This document shows positions 48,662 through 59,568 of a DNA stretch of 64,000 nucleotides, piece by piece. Made by a program: the position numbers and the translations under genes. The notes below the pieces were generated by a model. The model ran no database searches. It was not told the DNA's origin and was given only the letters and a program-made list of their open reading frames with translations. The DNA comes from Clostridia bacterium (GTDB taxonomy: Bacteria; Bacillota; Clostridia; Oscillospirales; Acutalibacteraceae). Location of the stretch: contig JAFRUA010000030.1 in assembly GCA_017434855.1 (NCBI GenBank), positions 62,001 through 126,000 of the forward strand, in the 5' to 3' direction. Position 1 is the first letter of the stretch. Every line of letters begins with the position of its first letter.

Positions 48662-49098
48662 TCCGCTGTGCCCCTTTCTTCATAGACGATGGCCCGGTTC
48701 GGGCAGCCCTGCACGCACGCGGGCGCGCCGCAGGCGTTTTGCAGGCACAGCTCGCATTTTTGCATCACGCCGTTTTCGTTCGGCGCCAGCGCCCCATAGG
48801 GGCAGACCAGCACGCAGGTCAGACAGCCGACGCAGCGGCTTTGATCCACGGTGATCACGCCGTCCTTCATCTGCAGCGCAGCGGCAATGCAGCTTTTGAC
48901 GCACAGCGGGTCGGTGCAGTGGCGGCAGGAAACCGCATAGCAGATTTTGTCGCCCTCTTCAATGTGGATGCGCGGATAAAGCGGCTTGTCCTTGAGCGCC
49001 AGCGCCATGTCCTGTTCGCCGGAGTTGGCAAACGCGCAGTTGTATTCGCACAAATGGCAGCCGAGGCACCAGTCTTCGTTCACATAAATCCGTTTCAT
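48658..49098 (-). CDS. Multi-cluster 4Fe-4S ferredoxin subunit
   Basis: 146 residues. ATG 49098 has AAGGAGG immediately upstream. Cysteine groups: CLGCHLCEYNC, CRHCTDPLCVKSC, CVGCLTCVLVCP and CELCLQNACGAPACVQGCP, which fits four [4Fe-4S] clusters of the HycB/DmsB type. It is placed between the FMN core and FAD subunits of glutamate synthase and so probably wires them together. Cytoplasmic, no signal peptide. Confidence 0.9.
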   Translation of the reverse strand: MKRIYVNEDWCLGCHLCEYNCAFANSGEQDMALALKDKPLYPRIHIEEGDKICYAVSCRHCTDPLCVKSCIAAALQMKDGVITVDQSRCVGCLTCVLVCPYGALAPNENGVMQKCELCLQNACGAPACVQGCPNRAIVYEERGTAE

Positions 49099-49108
49099 AT
49101 GTGCCTCC

Positions 49109-50613
<1,505 letters not shown>

Positions 50614-50614
<1 letters not shown>

Positions 50615-51708
50615 CAATAGGCACCTTCTTTCACACGGACGATCACCGGTTCGCCGCCGGCGGGGGCCCAGATCTTCTCAACATCCGGCGCCATCACGCG
50701 GATGGCGGCCTCTTCGCTGGCGATAAAGACCTTGTCGTTTTGCTCGCCCACAACCATGGAGCGCAGCTTCAGCCGGTCGTTCAGCGCCATCAGGCCGCCG
50801 GAAAAACCGAGCACGATGGAAAACGGGCCGGTGATCAAAAGGCTGGGAAACACCTTGCGCAAAAAGGCGGCGGTTTCGCGTTCGCGCGCGTCTGCCTTGT
50901 GTTCTATGGTACTCCAGAACGGCGCGGCGATCACTGCGGCGGCTTCCTTCAGGGTCAGGCCCTGCCGCCGTACCAGATAATCGAGAATATATGTGATGAC
51001 CTCCGTGTCGGTCTGCAGGGTGCATTTGTAGCCGAACATCTCCATAAAGCGGCGGTTCGCGTCATAGGAAGAGATTTCCCCGTTGTGGACCACGGAATAA
51101 TCCAGCAGCGAAAACGGATGCGCGCCGCCCCACCAGCCGGGCGTATTGGTCGGGTAGCGGCCGTGCGCCGTCCAGCAATAGCCCTCGTAGTCCTCCAGCC
51201 GATAGAATGCGCCGACGTCTTCGGGATAGCCGACGGCCTTGAACGAGCCCATGTTCTTTCCGCTGGAAAACACATAGCTGCCGGGCAGGCGCGTGTTGAT
51301 CTCCATGACCGCGCGCATCACATACTCCTTTTCGTCCACCTGCATGGCGGCGACGGCGGACTGCAGCGGCGCGGCAAAATAGCGCCAGATCATCGGCTCG
51401 TCTGTGATGGCGGGCGTCTGCCGCGTCGGAATGCGTTCCGCGTGCACCAGCTCAAAGCGCTCTTTGAGGAACGCTTCGCAGTCCTTGCGTACCGCGCGGT
51501 TGTCAAAGAATAAATGAAAAGCATAAAAGTCGCGGTACTGCGGATAGATGCCGTAAGCGGCAAACCCGCCGCCGAGCCCGTTGGAACGCGCGTGCATCGG
51601 ACGCATGGCGTCAATGATGGCCTCGCCCGTCATGCGGTTTCCGTCTTTGGAAATGACCGCCGCAATGGCGCACCCGGCAGGGATGCGGATCTGGCCTTCC
51701 TTTTTCAT
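50614..51708 (-). CDS. Glutamate synthase class II amidotransferase subunit (split GOGAT)
   Basis: 364 residues, GGAGGT before the start. A class II glutamine amidotransferase: Cys13 in IPAGCAIAA is the likely catalytic nucleophile after removal of a 12-residue leader. [18 protein letters not shown] and [17 protein letters not shown] supply the Arg and Asn/Gly oxyanion residues, and [11 protein letters not shown] follows. It hydrolyses glutamine and hands ammonia to the FMN subunit. First gene of the glt operon, divergent from glnA, with a terminator hairpin in its leader. Confidence 0.93.
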
Positions 51709-51723
51709 TTCGGTCTACCTCCC

Positions 51724-51770
51724 AAAAAAGAAAAGCGCTCATTTTTGCGAAGCACGCAAAAACGAACGCC
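51724..51770 (-). terminator. Terminator hairpin in the leader of the glt operon (possible attenuator)
   Basis: Minus strand stem of 16 pairs (51770-51755 with 51749-51734, three G-U pairs, 5-base loop) followed by TTTCTTTTTT. It ends at the ribosome binding site of the amidotransferase gene and is downstream of the only visible promoter, so it should govern read-through. Confidence 0.68.
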
Positions 51771-51786
51771 GTTGCTCATTGCTTGC

Positions 51787-51815
51787 ATTATAGTCCCTGC
51801 TGTGCGATTTGTCAA
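51787..51815 (-). promoter_or_regulatory. Promoter of the glt operon
   Basis: Minus strand TTGACA (51815-51810), 17-bp spacer, TATAAT (51792-51787): full consensus. Confidence 0.85.
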
Positions 51816-51853
51816 CCCCAAAAAGTTTTTTTCGGTTTTTTTGCAAAAAGGGG

Positions 51854-51882
51854 TTGACATTTGCGGTGTTCGGCGCTATAAT
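51854..51882 (+). promoter_or_regulatory. Promoter of glnA
   Basis: TTGACA (51854-51859), 17-bp spacer, TATAAT (51877-51882): full consensus, divergent from the glt promoter 38 bases away. Confidence 0.85.
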
Positions 51883-51890
51883 GCACAAAA

Positions 51891-52037
51891 AGGCAATGAG
51901 GTCTTTGGGCAAAACGCTCAAAGACCTCGCTTCATATTTTGGAAAGGCAACGGGGTCTTTGGGCAAATGCTCAAGGACCTCGTTTCAAAAAAAGGCAACG
52001 GCGTCTTTCGCACTTTGTGTGAAGTCGCCGTTTTCTC
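51891..52037 (+). promoter_or_regulatory. glnA leader with three repeated hairpin modules ending in a terminator
   Basis: AGGCAATGAG (51891), AGGCAACGGG (51945) and AGGCAACGGC (51993) each start a hairpin containing GTCTTT. Stem 1 is GAGGTCTTTG / CAAAGACCTC (51898-51928). Stem 2 is GGGGTCTTTG / CAAGGACCTC with G-U pairs (51952-51981). Stem 3 is AACGGCG / CGCCGTT with an inner stem (51997-52032), followed by TTTTCTCATTTT, a terminator shape 29 bases before the glnA start. Repeated modules ending in a terminator suggest transcription attenuation linked to nitrogen status; an ANTAR-type antiterminator is one known class for such genes. No match to a named glutamine riboswitch is apparent to me. 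Confidence 0.6.
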
Positions 52038-52065
52038 ATTTTATTACGGAAAGGAAGTCCTGATC

Positions 52066-54159
<2,094 letters not shown>

Positions 54160-54167
54160 TATTTGAC

Positions 54168-54242
54168 AATAACCGCCGGCCGGAGGAGATTCTCCGGACT
54201 GACTTCACCGACGTATGACACTCCTGTCGGCGGTTATTCTTT
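54168..54242 (+). promoter_or_regulatory. Structured spacer between glnA and amt
   Basis: Outer perfect 11-bp stem AATAACCGCCG / CGGCGGTTATT (54168-54178 with 54228-54238) followed by CTTTT. An inner perfect hairpin CCGGAG-GAGATT-CTCCGG is at 54180-54197. An alternative stem CCGAC / GTCGG (from about 54208) would compete with the outer stem. It may act as a partial terminator or attenuator that sets amt expression relative to glnA. Confidence 0.55.
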
Positions 54243-54255
54243 TGAGGTGATTCAA

Positions 54256-56013
54256 ATGACGGACAGTCTTCTTACAACTGTGCAGGAAGCGGTCGGCGCC
54301 GAAGTGTTTGCCGTCTGGTTCCTGATCGGCGCCGCCCTTGTGTTCTGGATGCAGGCGGGGTTTGCCATGGTGGAGGCCGGCTTCACCCGCGCCAAAAACA
54401 CCGGCAACATCATCATGAAAAATCTGATGGATTTCTGCATCGGCACGGTGGTGTTCATTCTGATCGGCTTCGGCCTGCTGATGGGCGAGGATCTGCTCGG
54501 CTTCATCGGCAAACCCGGCTTTGATCTGTTTACCACATACGAAAGCTTCGATTTTTCTTCGTTCGTATTCAATCTCGTGTTCTGCGCCACCACCGCGACC
54601 ATCGTGTCCGGCGCCATGGCGGAACGCACAAAGTTCTTGTCCTATTGCATCTATTCCGGCGTGATTTCCGCGCTGATCTATCCCATCGAAGCGCACTGGA
54701 TCTGGGGCGGCGGCTGGCTGAGCGAACTCGGCTTTCATGACTTCGCCGGTTCCTGCGCCATCCACATGGTGGGCGGCATCTCTGCCCTCATCGGCGCCAA
54801 GATCCTCGGTCCGCGCATCGGAAAATTCAACCGCGACGCCGCCGGGGCAGTGACCAAGGTCAACGCCTTTCCCGGTCACAGCATCGCCCTTGGTGCGCTG
54901 GGCGTGTTCATCCTCTGGCTCGGCTGGTACGGGTTCAACGGCGCCGCCGCAACCAGCACGGCGCAGCTTGGCTCCATCTTTCTGACGACGACCATTGCCC
55001 CGTCGGTTGCGACGGTGGTCTGCATGGTTTTCACCTGGCTGAAATACGGCAAGCCCGACGTTTCCATGTGCCTGAACGCGTCGCTCGCGGGCCTTGTGGC
55101 GATCACCGCGGGCTGCGACGTCACAGACGCCCTGGGCGCAATCTGCATCGGCGCGGTTGCCGGTCTGCTGGTGGTGTTCGGCGTCTGGCTGCTCGATTAT
55201 AAGCTGCGCATCGACGACCCCGTCGGCGCGGTTGCCGTCCACTGCATGAACGGCATTTGGGGCACCCTGGCCGTCGGTCTGTTTGCCACGGACGCCGCGC
55301 CGGGCTACGCGATCGCCGACAGCGCCGGCAACACCCTGACCGGGCTGTTCTACGGCGGCGGATTCAAGCTGCTCGGCTTGCAGCTGCTCGGCTTCGGTTC
55401 GGTTGCCGCCTGGACAGCGGTGACGATCACGCTGACGTTTTTGCTGATCAAAAAGGTCGTCGGCCTGCGCGCCTCCAAGGAGGAGGAGCTGATCGGCCTG
55501 GATCAGACAGAGCACGGTCTGCCCTCGGCCTATGCCGGCTTTTCCATGCTGCCGGAGAGTATTGAAGCAGACGAAACGCCCGTCCTTGTGACCGGCGACA
55601 TCCCGGCTGCAGAGGCCGTTCCGGTCAAACGGGTACCGAGCTTTGATGAGGGCGTACCGAAACTGACGAAGATCGAGATCGTCTGCAAAGAGGCGCGGCT
55701 GGAAGCACTGAAAAGCGCCATGCTGTCCATCGGCATCACCGGAATGACCGTGTCGCACGTGCTTGGCTGCGGCGTACAGAAGGGCAAGCCGGAATACTAC
55801 CGCGGCGTGCAGGTGGAAGCGACTCTGCTGCCAAAGGTGCAGGTGGACATCGTCGTCAGCAAGGTGCCGGTCCGCACGGTGATCGAAACGGCAAAGAAGG
55901 TGCTATATACCGGGCACATCGGCGACGGCAAGATCTTTGTCTATGATGTTGAGAATGTTGTCAAGGTGCGCACGGGCGAAGAGGGCTACGACGCTTTACA
56001 AGATGTAGAATAA
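54256..56013 (+). CDS. Ammonium transporter fused to a C-terminal PII domain
   Basis: 585 residues; GAGGTG precedes ATG 54256. Residues ~1-410 are an Amt/Rh channel of eleven helices: FWMQAGFAMVEAGFTRAKNT, GAMAERTKFLSY, EAHWIWGGGWL, GSCAIHMVGGISALIGA and DPVGAVAVHCMNGIWGTLAV, which include the twin pore histidines. A ~65-residue linker leads to a PII (GlnB/GlnK) domain from about 470: KIEIVCKEARLEALKSAM, GCGVQKGKPEYYRGVQVEA (T-loop), LLPKVQVDIVV and GHIGDGKIFVYDVENVVKVRTGE. PII proteins plug Amt channels according to 2-oxoglutarate and ATP/ADP. Fusing the two should give a built-in gate. The T-loop Tyr is present but no modifying enzyme is visible here. Confidence 0.93.
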   Translation: MTDSLLTTVQEAVGAEVFAVWFLIGAALVFWMQAGFAMVEAGFTRAKNTGNIIMKNLMDFCIGTVVFILIGFGLLMGEDLLGFIGKPGFDLFTTYESFDFSSFVFNLVFCATTATIVSGAMAERTKFLSYCIYSGVISALIYPIEAHWIWGGGWLSELGFHDFAGSCAIHMVGGISALIGAKILGPRIGKFNRDAAGAVTKVNAFPGHSIALGALGVFILWLGWYGFNGAAATSTAQLGSIFLTTTIAPSVATVVCMVFTWLKYGKPDVSMCLNASLAGLVAITAGCDVTDALGAICIGAVAGLLVVFGVWLLDYKLRIDDPVGAVAVHCMNGIWGTLAVGLFATDAAPGYAIADSAGNTLTGLFYGGGFKLLGLQLLGFGSVAAWTAVTITLTFLLIKKVVGLRASKEEELIGLDQTEHGLPSAYAGFSMLPESIEADETPVLVTGDIPAAEAVPVKRVPSFDEGVPKLTKIEIVCKEARLEALKSAMLSIGITGMTVSHVLGCGVQKGKPEYYRGVQVEATLLPKVQVDIVVSKVPVRTVIETAKKVLYTGHIGDGKIFVYDVENVVKVRTGEEGYDALQDVE

Positions 56014-56021
56014 AGAAAACG

Positions 56022-56257
56022 GGGGCTGTTGCGTTTCGCGAAGAGCCAAAAGAAAAACAGCAACGGATGAATCGAATACATCAAAAGCAGGACGTGGAGA
56101 GAAGTCTGCGCCCTGCTTTTATTGCTTTCTTTGGATGGGCTGTGCCCATCGCCGATCTTTGTTTTTCTTTTTTCGACGTTTTTTCTCCTTCGGCGTACTT
56201 TTTGTACAGCCTTTTCCGTCGAAGAAAACGCCATCTTCATCGAAATGCAGCAGCCCG
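56022..56257 (+). repeat. Structured interspersed repeat, copy 2
   Basis: The ~236-bp relative of the element at 37899. The ends GGGCTGTTGCGTTTCG (56023-56038) and CGAAATGCAGCAGCCC (56241-56256) differ from perfect complements only at two sites, both G-U pairs in + strand RNA. The inner stem AAAAGCAGG / CCTGCTTTT (56083-56091 with 56112-56120) has a T-A to G-C double change against copy 1. Hairpin ATGGGC-TGT-GCCCAT (56135-56149) keeps its stem and changes its loop. It starts 8 bases after the amt stop and ends just before purF. Confidence 0.85.
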
Positions 56258-56280
56258 TGCGATTTTGAATGGAGGAAGCT

Positions 56281-57695
56281 ATGGCGATTCATGAAGCATG
56301 CGGCGTGTTCGGCGTTTTTTCCAAAGCAAAAACGGATGTTGCCGCAATGACCTACTACGGCCTGTACGCGCTGCAGCACCGCGGGCAGGAAAGCTGCGGG
56401 ATCGTGGTCAACGAGGACGGGCTGTTCTATTCGCACAGGGACCTCGGCCTGGTCAGCGAAGTGTTCTCTCACAAGGCGCTGGCCGGTTTTCCGCCGGGAA
56501 CCATGGCGGTCGGCCATGTGCGCTACGGCACAACAGGCGGCAGCAACCGCAGCAACTGCCAGCCGCTCATGGTCAACCATCAAAAAGGCAAAATGGCGCT
56601 GGCGCACAACGGCAACCTCAGCAATGCGGAAGACCTGCGCAATGCGCTGGAAATGTCCGGCGCGATTTTTCATACGACCAGCGACACGGAGACCATTGCC
56701 TATATCGTGACCCGGGAACGGCTCAAGGCGCCGTCGATCGAAGACGCGCTGTCCAATGCGATGCATACGCTGGAGGGCGCCTATTCGCTGGTCCTGATGT
56801 CGGCGCAAAAGCTGATCTGTGCACGCGATCCCTACGGATTCCGTCCGCTCTGCTTCGGTCAGACGCCGGACGGCGCCTGGGTCGTCGCCTCGGAAAGCTG
56901 CGCGCTTGCGGCGGTCGGCGCGGCCTTTATCCGCGATGTGGAACCGGGGGAGATCCTTGTGTTCGGCAAAGACGGCTGTGTCTCCCGGCGGAGCATTGCG
57001 GAGAACAGACAAAAAAGTTGTGTGTGTTTGAATACATCTATTTTGCCCGCCCGGACTCCGTCATCGACAGCCTGTCGGTGCATCAGTTCCGTCTGGAAGC
57101 CGGGCAGATCCTGGCGGAGCGCCACCCCGTGGCAGCCGACCTTGTGATCGGCGCGCCGGATTCCGGCCTGGACGCGGCGCTCGGGTTCAGCCGCCGCTCC
57201 GGGATTCCCTACGGGATCGGGCTGATCAAAAACAAATACGTCGGCCGCACGTTCATCGCGCCGGGGCAGGAGAGCCGCACAGACGGCGTGCGGATCAAGC
57301 TGGCGGCGATTGCATCCGTGCTGCAGGGCAAGCGTGTGGTGCTGGTGGATGATTCCATTGTGCGCGGCACGACCATGCGGCGCGTGGTTCAGCTTTTGCG
57401 CGACGCGGGCGCCAAAGAAGTCCATGTCCGCGTCACCGCGCCGCCGTTTCTCCATCCGTGCTTTTACGGCACAGACATCGACTCCACGGAACACCTGATC
57501 GCCTGCCGCCATACGGTGCAGGAGACCGCCGCGCTGATCGGCGCCGATTCGCTGGGCTATCTTCCCGTGGAGGCGCTGGGAGACCTGACGAAGCATGCCG
57601 GCTCATGCGCCGCCTGCTTTTCGGGCGTATATCCGACAAAGGTGCCGGTCAGCGTTTATAAGAACCGTTTTGAGCAGCGGCTGTCGAGCGAATAG
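56281..57695 (+). CDS. purF: Amidophosphoribosyltransferase, reading frame broken at an A run
   Basis: ATG 56281 follows GGAGG by 5 bases. The N-terminal class II amidotransferase half (HEACGVFGVF with catalytic Cys7; GLYALQHRGQESCGI; GHVRYGTTGGSNRSNCQPL; LAHNGNL) is in one frame to about 57015. The phosphoribosyltransferase half (EYIYFARPDSVIDSLSV, GIPYGIGLIKNKYVGRTFI, PRPP loop VVLVDDSIVRGTTM, and an end CAACFSGVYP) continues in the -1 frame. Joining them at the A6 run at 57011-57016 gives ENRQKKLCVFEYIYFARPDS, the expected family sequence. The enzyme makes 5-phosphoribosylamine, the first step of purine synthesis. Both halves are otherwise intact, so a base-call error, slippage or a recent mutation are all possible. 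Confidence 0.9.
57010..57017 (+). other. Frame-break site in purF (six-A run)
   Basis: CAAAAAAG, where seven A would keep the frame. Upstream codons read AGA-CAA-AAA-AGT; the conserved downstream frame reads AAG-TTG-TGT-GTG-TTT-GAA. A single missing A, or a -1 slip on the run, restores the full enzyme. Confidence 0.85.
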
Positions 57696-57799
57696 CATTC
57701 GATCCGGACAATGACAGTCGCGGTACAAGACACAGAAAAAGCGCTTGCGGTTTGATTCTGTACGCTGCCCATCCGGCCGATCCGGGGCGTTTGGCCGGC

Positions 57800-58075
57800 T
57801 TCTCTGTACCGCGGCTCCTTCGCCCCCCGATCACCTTTTTAAAAGAAAAACACACCGGAGAGCGATTGCCTTCAAGTGCGTCTTTCTGGTGCCGGAAGCG
57901 GGGGTCGATTCGCGGCGCGAACTGCGCGCCTTGGTCGGCCGCGGTCAAAACAGTCCACCGGACTGTTTCTCTGTACCGCGGCTCCTTCGCCCCCCGATCA
58001 CCTTTTTAAAAGAAAAACACACCGGAAAGCGATTGCCTTCAAGTGCGTTTTGTTGGTGCCGGAAGCGGGGGTCGA
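57800..58075. repeat. Tandem 109-bp duplication downstream of tRNA-Leu
   Basis: 57800-57908 and 57967-58075 (period 167) differ at four positions as aligned by eye. Each copy includes a CTTTTTAAAAG segment and ends with the 22 bases that form the 3' end of the tRNA-Leu gene. The 58-bp spacer holds a perfect hairpin AACAGTCC-ACC-GGACTGTT and GGCGCG/CGCGCC-type self-complementarity. The second hairpin followed by TT on the minus strand could be a terminator for the tRNA. Confidence 0.88.
57887..57908 (-). pseudogene. 3'-end fragment of tRNA-Leu
   Basis: 22 bases identical to the 3' end of the tRNA-Leu gene at 58054-58075 including the CCA end, acceptor strand and part of the T arm. The rest of a tRNA is absent. 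It arose with the tandem duplication. Confidence 0.8.
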
Positions 58076-58140
58076 ACCCGCACGGTGTCGCCACCACTGG
58101 ATTTTGAGTCCAGCACGTCTGCCAATTCCATCATTCCGGC
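58054..58140 (-). tRNA. tRNA-Leu(CAA)
   Basis: 87 bases including encoded CCA. Acceptor GCCGGAA pairs with TTCCGGC. Anticodon stem CTGGA / TCCAG encloses loop CTCAAAA with anticodon CAA (UUG codons). The long variable arm GGTGGCGACACC is typical of tRNA-Leu, and the T arm GCGGGTTCGACCCCCGC is intact. It follows rpmB on the same strand by 34 bases. Confidence 0.95.
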
Positions 58141-58174
58141 AAATGGGAGCTTGAACAGCTCCGTACAGTTTGTG

Positions 58175-58363
58175 TCAGATTGCGCGGGTAACCTTTCCGG
58201 AACGAAGGCAGCGCGTGCAAGCATAGACGCGCTTCGGCGAACCGTTCACGATGGCCTTGACACGTTTCACGTTGGGTTTCCATGTTCTGTTGGAACGTCT
58301 GTGGGAGTGAGAAACCTTGATCCCGAACGAAACGCCCTTGCCGCAGAATTCACATTTTGCCAT
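58175..58363 (-). CDS. rpmB: 50S ribosomal protein L28
   Basis: 62 residues, AGGAGGT before ATG 58363. Sequence MAKCEFCGKGVSFGIKVSHS is followed by HRRSNRTWKPNVKRV and ends ACTRCLRSGKVTRAI. The CxxC pairs (CEFC and CTRC) make it the zinc-binding C+ form. Standard length. It binds 23S rRNA in the large subunit. It is co-directional with, and probably co-transcribed with, tRNA-Leu. Confidence 0.97.
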   Translation of the reverse strand: MAKCEFCGKGVSFGIKVSHSHRRSNRTWKPNVKRVKAIVNGSPKRVYACTRCLRSGKVTRAI

Positions 58364-58404
58364 GTTCTGCACCTCCTTGCTTTTCTCGATTATAAGCAAC
58401 GAAT

Positions 58405-58433
58405 ATTCTAACAGATATTCTTTCAAAAAGCAA
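58405..58433 (-). promoter_or_regulatory. Promoter for rpmB
   Basis: Minus strand -35 TTGCTT (58433-58428), 17-bp spacer, extended -10 TGTTAGAAT (TAGAAT 58410-58405). Confidence 0.65.
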
Positions 58434-58612
58434 GCCTTTTTTCAAAAAAACTTCGGAAGAAAGAAAAGTTTTTGTTTCGGTACAAAAAATTGCCGGCAGT
58501 GAGCAATGACTCAGTTTGCAAAAACCGCAAAAAGCCCTGTGATACGGCGTTTTGGGCGTTGCTTGCGCAACCGGCAAACGATTCGGCGCCGGTTTTGTTC
58601 ACGGATTTTTCA
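58434..58612. other. Spacer between divergent rpmB and LRR promoters
   Basis: About 180 bases with A/T-rich runs on the left and mixed composition on the right. I see no gene, RNA fold or repeat in it. Confidence 0.6.
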
Positions 58613-58640
58613 TTGACTTTCCCGCTTCGGCGATTATAAT
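58613..58640 (+). promoter_or_regulatory. Promoter for the LRR protein
   Basis: -35 TTGACT (58613-58618), 16-bp spacer, -10 TATAAT (58635-58640). Confidence 0.75.
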
Positions 58641-58682
58641 AAATAATGAAGTTTCTTCCCATTATTTTTTGGAGGTTTTGCT

Positions 58683-59270
58683 ATGAGGCGAACATTAAAA
58701 CGAACCCTGACCATTTTGCTGTGCGCTTTGCTTTTGAGCAGCGTGCTCAGCATCTTCCCCGTTTCGGCGGCAGGCAGCCCGCTGACCTTTGCGCTGAGCA
58801 CGTTTGTGGAGGATGATTACGCGATCCTCGTGTCCTGCGACACGAACGCCAGCGGCAAGATCGTCGTCCCCGGTACCGCAAAGATCGACGGCAAGACGTA
58901 CAACGTGAAATTCATCGGCAAAAAGGCGTTTTCCGGCTGTGACAAAGTCACGGAGATCACCATTCCGGAAGGCGTGACCCAGATCGAAAACAAGGCGTTT
59001 GAAAACTGCACGTCGCTCAAGACGGTCAACATTCCGTCCACACTGATGAGCTGCGAATACGATGCGTTCATCGGCTGCGAAGACGTGACCGTGAACTGCC
59101 ACGAGAGCAACTATCAGTTCTTCGCCGTCTACGGCTTCAGCGACAACATCCACGTCAACGTGGTGGACAGCGACATGACGCCGGAACAGACGCACAAAAT
59201 GAACACGCTGGTCGATTTCATTAAGCAGTTCTTTGCCTGGCTTGTCAACCTGTTCAAGGGCAAAAAGTAA
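58683..59270 (+). CDS. Small secreted BspA-type leucine-rich repeat protein
   Basis: 195 residues, GGAGG before ATG. Signal peptide TLTILLCALLLSSVLSIFPV ending at SAAG. Three or so LRR_5 (BspA/TpLRR) repeats: IGKKAFSGCDKVTEITIPEG, then VTQIENKAFENCTSLKTVNI, then a degenerate one. These repeats usually mediate adhesion or ligand binding on the cell surface. The C-terminus (DFIKQFFAWLVNLFKGKK) is an amphipathic aromatic/basic helix like that of the giant protein and the C1A protease. Monocistronic with own promoter and terminator. Confidence 0.88.
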   Translation: MRRTLKRTLTILLCALLLSSVLSIFPVSAAGSPLTFALSTFVEDDYAILVSCDTNASGKIVVPGTAKIDGKTYNVKFIGKKAFSGCDKVTEITIPEGVTQIENKAFENCTSLKTVNIPSTLMSCEYDAFIGCEDVTVNCHESNYQFFAVYGFSDNIHVNVVDSDMTPEQTHKMNTLVDFIKQFFAWLVNLFKGKK

Positions 59271-59290
59271 TCAAACCGAAAACCGGATTG

Positions 59291-59319
59291 ACGCCGCTCC
59301 GTGATGGGGCGGCGTTTTT
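59291..59319 (+). terminator. Intrinsic terminator after the LRR gene
   Basis: 10-bp stem ACGCCGCTCC / GGGGCGGCGT (one G-U), loop GTGAT, tail TTTT. Confidence 0.9.
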
Positions 59320-59486
59320 CGATTGGGCGATTCAAAAGCGCGTGATTCTCGCCGCTTTGTTATTTTGTACGCGGGAAAACGACCGGCAAAGAAAGCGCCG
59401 CGCCGCCCCTGCCGCGAGGAGTGCTCTCCCGAAAAAAGAAAAAAGCATCATTCATTCCCTAAAATCAACTGTCTGCTCCACTTCGC

Positions 59487-59514
59487 TTGACAGTCCCATC
59501 GGAACTGTTATACT
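59487..59514 (+). promoter_or_regulatory. Promoter for the C1A protease
   Basis: -35 TTGACA (59487-59492), 16-bp spacer, -10 TATACT (59509-59514). Confidence 0.75.
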
Positions 59515-59568
59515 GGACTTGTCAGACATCAATCCCTGACGGAATCCATGATCAAAGGAGCATGCCTT

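Noticed and set aside
57800-58075. Integrative element bounded by tRNA att sites
   Set aside because: Only ~60 bp separates the copies and no integrase or cargo gene is present in the window, so an actual element cannot be claimed.
57745-58411. Short + strand frames over the tRNA-Leu/duplication region (SPPDHLFKRKTHR-type sequences)
   Set aside because: They run through the tRNA gene and repeats in three frames, with no ribosome binding site. Frames over tRNA genes and repeats are commonly mis-called as proteins.
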